NCBI GenBank assembly: GCA_947476065.1
Contig: CANJPG010000003.1
Coordinates: forward strand, 21,476-85,475
DNA from: Fidelibacterota bacterium
GTDB taxonomy: Bacteria > Pseudomonadota > Alphaproteobacteria > Rhodospirillales > Rhodospirillaceae
DNA: 64,000 bases
Direction of reading: 5' to 3'
Part shown: in pieces, positions 62,037 to 64,000 of the stretch
Layout of the letters: every line of letters begins with the position of its first letter
Numbering within the stretch: the first letter of the stretch is position 1
Translations under genes and position numbers: made by a program
Notes under the pieces: model-generated
What the model was told of the DNA's origin: nothing
Databases searched by the model: none
Seen by the model: only the letters and a program-made list of their open reading frames with translations

Positions 62037-62740
62037 CGCGGCGCCGGGCGCTGCAGCTCGGCCCAGACGTAGCGCAGCAGCGCCTTGCCCGTGGGCCAGG
62101 CCTTGAAATGGGTATCGCCACTGGGGCGCGGTTTTTCGGCGACGGGGAATTCGGTTTGCCGCAGTCCCATGCGATATCCGCGCGCGACCATTTCGATGTC
62201 CACGGAGAGCCCCTTAGGCAGGACATCGACTCGCGTGAAAGCCGCGCGCTTCATGCCGCGGCAGCCGTGCAGCACGTCCCAGATCATGTTGCCTTTGCGG
62301 CACCATAGAATGGCAGCGATGAGCGCCAGCCCGCGCACGAACCATTTGCGCGGGCGGAAAAGATTGCTGTCTTCCTCGTTGACGCTGCCGGCGATGATGC
62401 GGCTCGCGATCACGTGGTCGTTGCCGGCGTCGAACAGGGGCCGGAACGTGTGCAGGATCGCGGGGTCGATAGAGCCTTTGGGATGAAAGATCACCAGGGC
62501 ATCGGTGGTGCAGTGATGGAAGGCCGAGATATAGGCGCCGTTGTAGCCGCGAGTTTCCTGCTGGAACACCGGAATGCCGCGCTCAGTGAGGTATTCAATG
62601 GTGCCGTCGGTCGAGCCGCCATCGATGGCAAAGACTTCCTCGAAAGCGGTCAGCGGCAGCGACGGAACGTCTTGTTTACAGCCGACGATCTCATTCCATG
62701 TCATCAGACAGAGGGACAGGCGCAACGGGGCCGCGCTCAT
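62033..62740 (-). CDS. Family 2 glycosyltransferase, dolichyl-phosphate-mannose-synthase-like
   Basis: 235 residues, soluble. Starts LSLCLMTWNE, followed by the donor-binding AIDGGSTDGT, GYNGAYISAFHHCTTDALVIFHP, and a C-terminal DIEMVARGYRMG segment, the DPM1/GT2 layout. The expected DxD metal site is replaced by FHPKGS, so cation use is uncertain. Its ATG overlaps the stop of the STELLO gene (62737-62740), hence translational coupling. Likely transfers a sugar from a nucleotide donor to a lipid carrier or glycan; the acceptor is unknown. Confidence 0.85.
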   Translation of the reverse strand: MSAAPLRLSLCLMTWNEIVGCKQDVPSLPLTAFEEVFAIDGGSTDGTIEYLTERGIPVFQQETRGYNGAYISAFHHCTTDALVIFHPKGSIDPAILHTFRPLFDAGNDHVIASRIIAGSVNEEDSNLFRPRKWFVRGLALIAAILWCRKGNMIWDVLHGCRGMKRAAFTRVDVLPKGLSVDIEMVARGYRMGLRQTEFPVAEKPRPSGDTHFKAWPTGKALLRYVWAELQRPAPR

Positions 62741-63765
62741 TTAGCCATCGCGGCCAGGTCTTCGAGCCAGGCATCGAGCAATACGATTTCCTCGCGCCCG
62801 ATGAAGCCGGCATCGATCAGTGCCAGGTAGCAGCTGCGCAGATTGTCCGGAATGCGCGCAGCGCCCGCTGGCAGCGTCAAGGCATCGAGGATTTCGCGGA
62901 TGCGCGCGTTGTTGAGGTAGCCCGGCACCTCGTCGGCGAAGTCGCGCATCAGACTGTGTTCGTTGCGTTCCTGCCAGACGGTCGATTCATGGAAAAGTAT
63001 GTGCCAGTTGTTGGCAGAGGCGATGCGATGGGCGACGAAGCTGCGCCAAATATCGGTCATGCGGAACGAGCAATAGGCCGGTAGATAGAGCAGGGGATAG
63101 GTCTCTGGCCACCAGGTGGTGTTCTGGCTGTTGAACGGGCACCACGCACCGGGCGCCAGGGCCACACGCCGGTCGGCGCGAAAATTCTGGGGCAGCGGAA
63201 AGAGTAGGCGATAGATCGCGTCGACGTCTGGGTTCTCGTCGGCAAGGCCCTGCTGGATAGGACAGTCGACGGTGGTGGACGTCAGCGTCTCAAACTCTGC
63301 GAGGGGCGCGTTGACGGTGTCGAGCGGCAGGCCGCGCGGCCAGATCGGTACATCGGAGAAATAACGGTACAGGTTCGCCCAGCCCTGGGCGGCGACGACC
63401 GATGCTTTTTGTGCGCGGTCGCGCGTCCCGAAAAAGGCCGGCCGCGGATAGTTGTCGTCGTCGGTCTCGATGATCAAGGGCGCGCCGCCCTGGATGGCCA
63501 GCAGATAGCCGATGTTCTTGCGGGCGTAGTGGCGCGTAGGACACAGGATAGCGGACTTGAGGCCGGTGGCGCGCTGGGCGTCGACGCTGAGGAATTCGCT
63601 GCCGTCCAGTTTGAAGTCGGCCGGGCTTTTGGTGTCGCCGATGATCACGAAGCGCACACCGCTGTCGCGGGCCCCGTCGCGCAAGGCGGTCATTACCGCA
63701 TTGGGCGGGTTGATGGAGGTCACGACGAGGGCGGACCCCGCGAGGATGTTGGTCTGATCGGGCAT
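62737..63765 (-). CDS. STELLO/DUF288-family glycosyltransferase
   Basis: 342 residues, no membrane helix. N-terminal SALVVTSINPPNAVMTALRDGA, ARKNIGYLLAIQGGAPLIIETDDDNYP with the DDD acidic triad, and WCPFNSQNTTWWPETYPLLYLPAYCSFRMTDIW mark the DUF288 (STELLO) family, best known from plant Golgi proteins that affect cellulose synthesis and scattered in bacteria. The core is a GT-A-like domain. It precedes a GT2 gene and follows a flippase-like membrane gene, so it probably takes part in building or decorating an envelope glycan. Confidence 0.86.
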   Translation of the reverse strand: MPDQTNILAGSALVVTSINPPNAVMTALRDGARDSGVRFVIIGDTKSPADFKLDGSEFLSVDAQRATGLKSAILCPTRHYARKNIGYLLAIQGGAPLIIETDDDNYPRPAFFGTRDRAQKASVVAAQGWANLYRYFSDVPIWPRGLPLDTVNAPLAEFETLTSTTVDCPIQQGLADENPDVDAIYRLLFPLPQNFRADRRVALAPGAWCPFNSQNTTWWPETYPLLYLPAYCSFRMTDIWRSFVAHRIASANNWHILFHESTVWQERNEHSLMRDFADEVPGYLNNARIREILDALTLPAGAARIPDNLRSCYLALIDAGFIGREEIVLLDAWLEDLAAMAK

Positions 63766-63796
63766 GATGAATTCTTTTTATATCAGGCGCTTTGTC

Positions 63797-64000
63797 TCAA
63801 GCGGGTAGACTGTTGGCTTCGGTGTCCGGCGGCTGAAGGCCGGACCTAGCAGACCATAGATAAAATCCGCCGGGCAGGCTGGCAATCAAAAGTGCCAGCC
63901 CAAAGGCAACAGAGACCGTGACGGCGGTCTCGGCCGGGACGGCAAACAGCCCATAGCCGACCACGGCGGCGCCCTCGCGCACCCCCCAGCCGGCCAAGGC
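63797..64000 (-). CDS. Lysylphosphatidylglycerol-synthase-TM/flippase-like membrane protein (5' part beyond window)
   Basis: The last 67 residues are present, ending at 63797. ALAGWGVREGAAVVGYGLFAV and the membrane helix ALLIASLPGGFYLWSA match the C terminus of the LPG_synthase_TM (UPF0104) family, where the GxREG motif is conserved. Such proteins have 7-8 membrane helices, and some move or modify lipids. The STELLO gene starts 31 bp downstream, so it probably opens the same operon. Full function cannot be judged from a fragment. Confidence 0.78.
   Translation of the reverse strand, partial: ALAGWGVREGAAVVGYGLFAVPAETAVTVSVAFGLALLIASLPGGFYLWSARSGLQPPDTEANSLPA

Noticed and set aside
1..64000. 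CRISPR arrays, insertion sequences, prophage, toxin-antitoxin pairs
   Set aside because: No regularly spaced repeats, transposase, integrase or phage structural genes are visible; base composition is even apart from small AT-rich intergenic patches.

Overview
The window is a GC-rich bacterial chromosome segment with dense coding on both strands and no phage, insertion sequence or CRISPR array. The gene set points to an alphaproteobacterium, probably Rhodospirillales-like or a neighbouring order; genus cannot be fixed from this sequence. Supporting signs are the yajC-secD-secF-Mth938 run next to an NDUFAF6-like synthase homologue, DUF4170 and PAS_5 proteins, a DUF1236 protein, sdhE-mfd divergent from recG, and a GTTC-N7-GTTY type SOS site between uvrA and ssb.

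Layout. 0-7.8 kb: an edge-truncated chemoreceptor, a cytochrome/beta-barrel gene split by one in-frame amber codon, a lone receiver protein, small secreted or basic proteins, a strong intrinsic terminator in front of a frameshifted lipoprotein gene, and a leftward DUF6544/DUF3309/DUF983/DUF815 group. 7.9-15.3 kb: the Sec accessory operon (yajC, secD, secF, Mth938-like), a urate-oxidase-N-type membrane protein, a squalene/phytoene-synthase homologue, trmFO, and a DUF4170-DUF4170-SRPBCC fusion. 16.3-24.7 kb: a glutathione and formaldehyde neighbourhood (two GFA proteins, MAPEG, class III alcohol dehydrogenase with S-formylglutathione hydrolase, a GST), mixed with an MFS pump, a PAS protein and a diguanylate cyclase. 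24.8-28.4 kb: uvrA and ssb, divergent around a candidate LexA site. 28.7-35.5 kb: an exported HExxH/TPR protein, gyrA, coaD, a cyclophilin, a GNAT enzyme, and tRNA-Lys(UUU).

35.7-41.7 kb: two convergent acyltransferase-3 genes with overlapping 3' ends, then a run of small exported or enzymatic proteins, including a PCuAC-like protein without copper ligands. 42-48.5 kb: a degenerate receiver fused to a cyclic-nucleotide-binding domain, then a four-gene Gld-like ABC operon ending in a DUF4340 protein. 48.5-57 kb: a Nudix/ferredoxin/CxxC micro-operon, DUF502, an exported one-Cys MsrA, a 26-bp perfect palindrome, recG, sdhE and mfd. 57-64 kb: two tandem paralogous small proteins separated by a strand-specific RNA hairpin, a DsbA-type oxidoreductase, a chromate transporter, a receiver-like protein lacking both key residues, ada, and a leftward operon of a flippase-like membrane protein, a STELLO/DUF288 glycosyltransferase and a GT2 enzyme that runs off the edge.

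Most of the window is housekeeping (secretion, DNA repair, topoisomerase, tRNA modification, CoA synthesis). The less ordinary content is the STELLO operon, the Gld-like operon, the DUF4170-SRPBCC fusion, the two degenerate receivers, the tandem small paralogues with their RNA hairpin, and two genes broken by single small lesions (amber codon; G-run indel).
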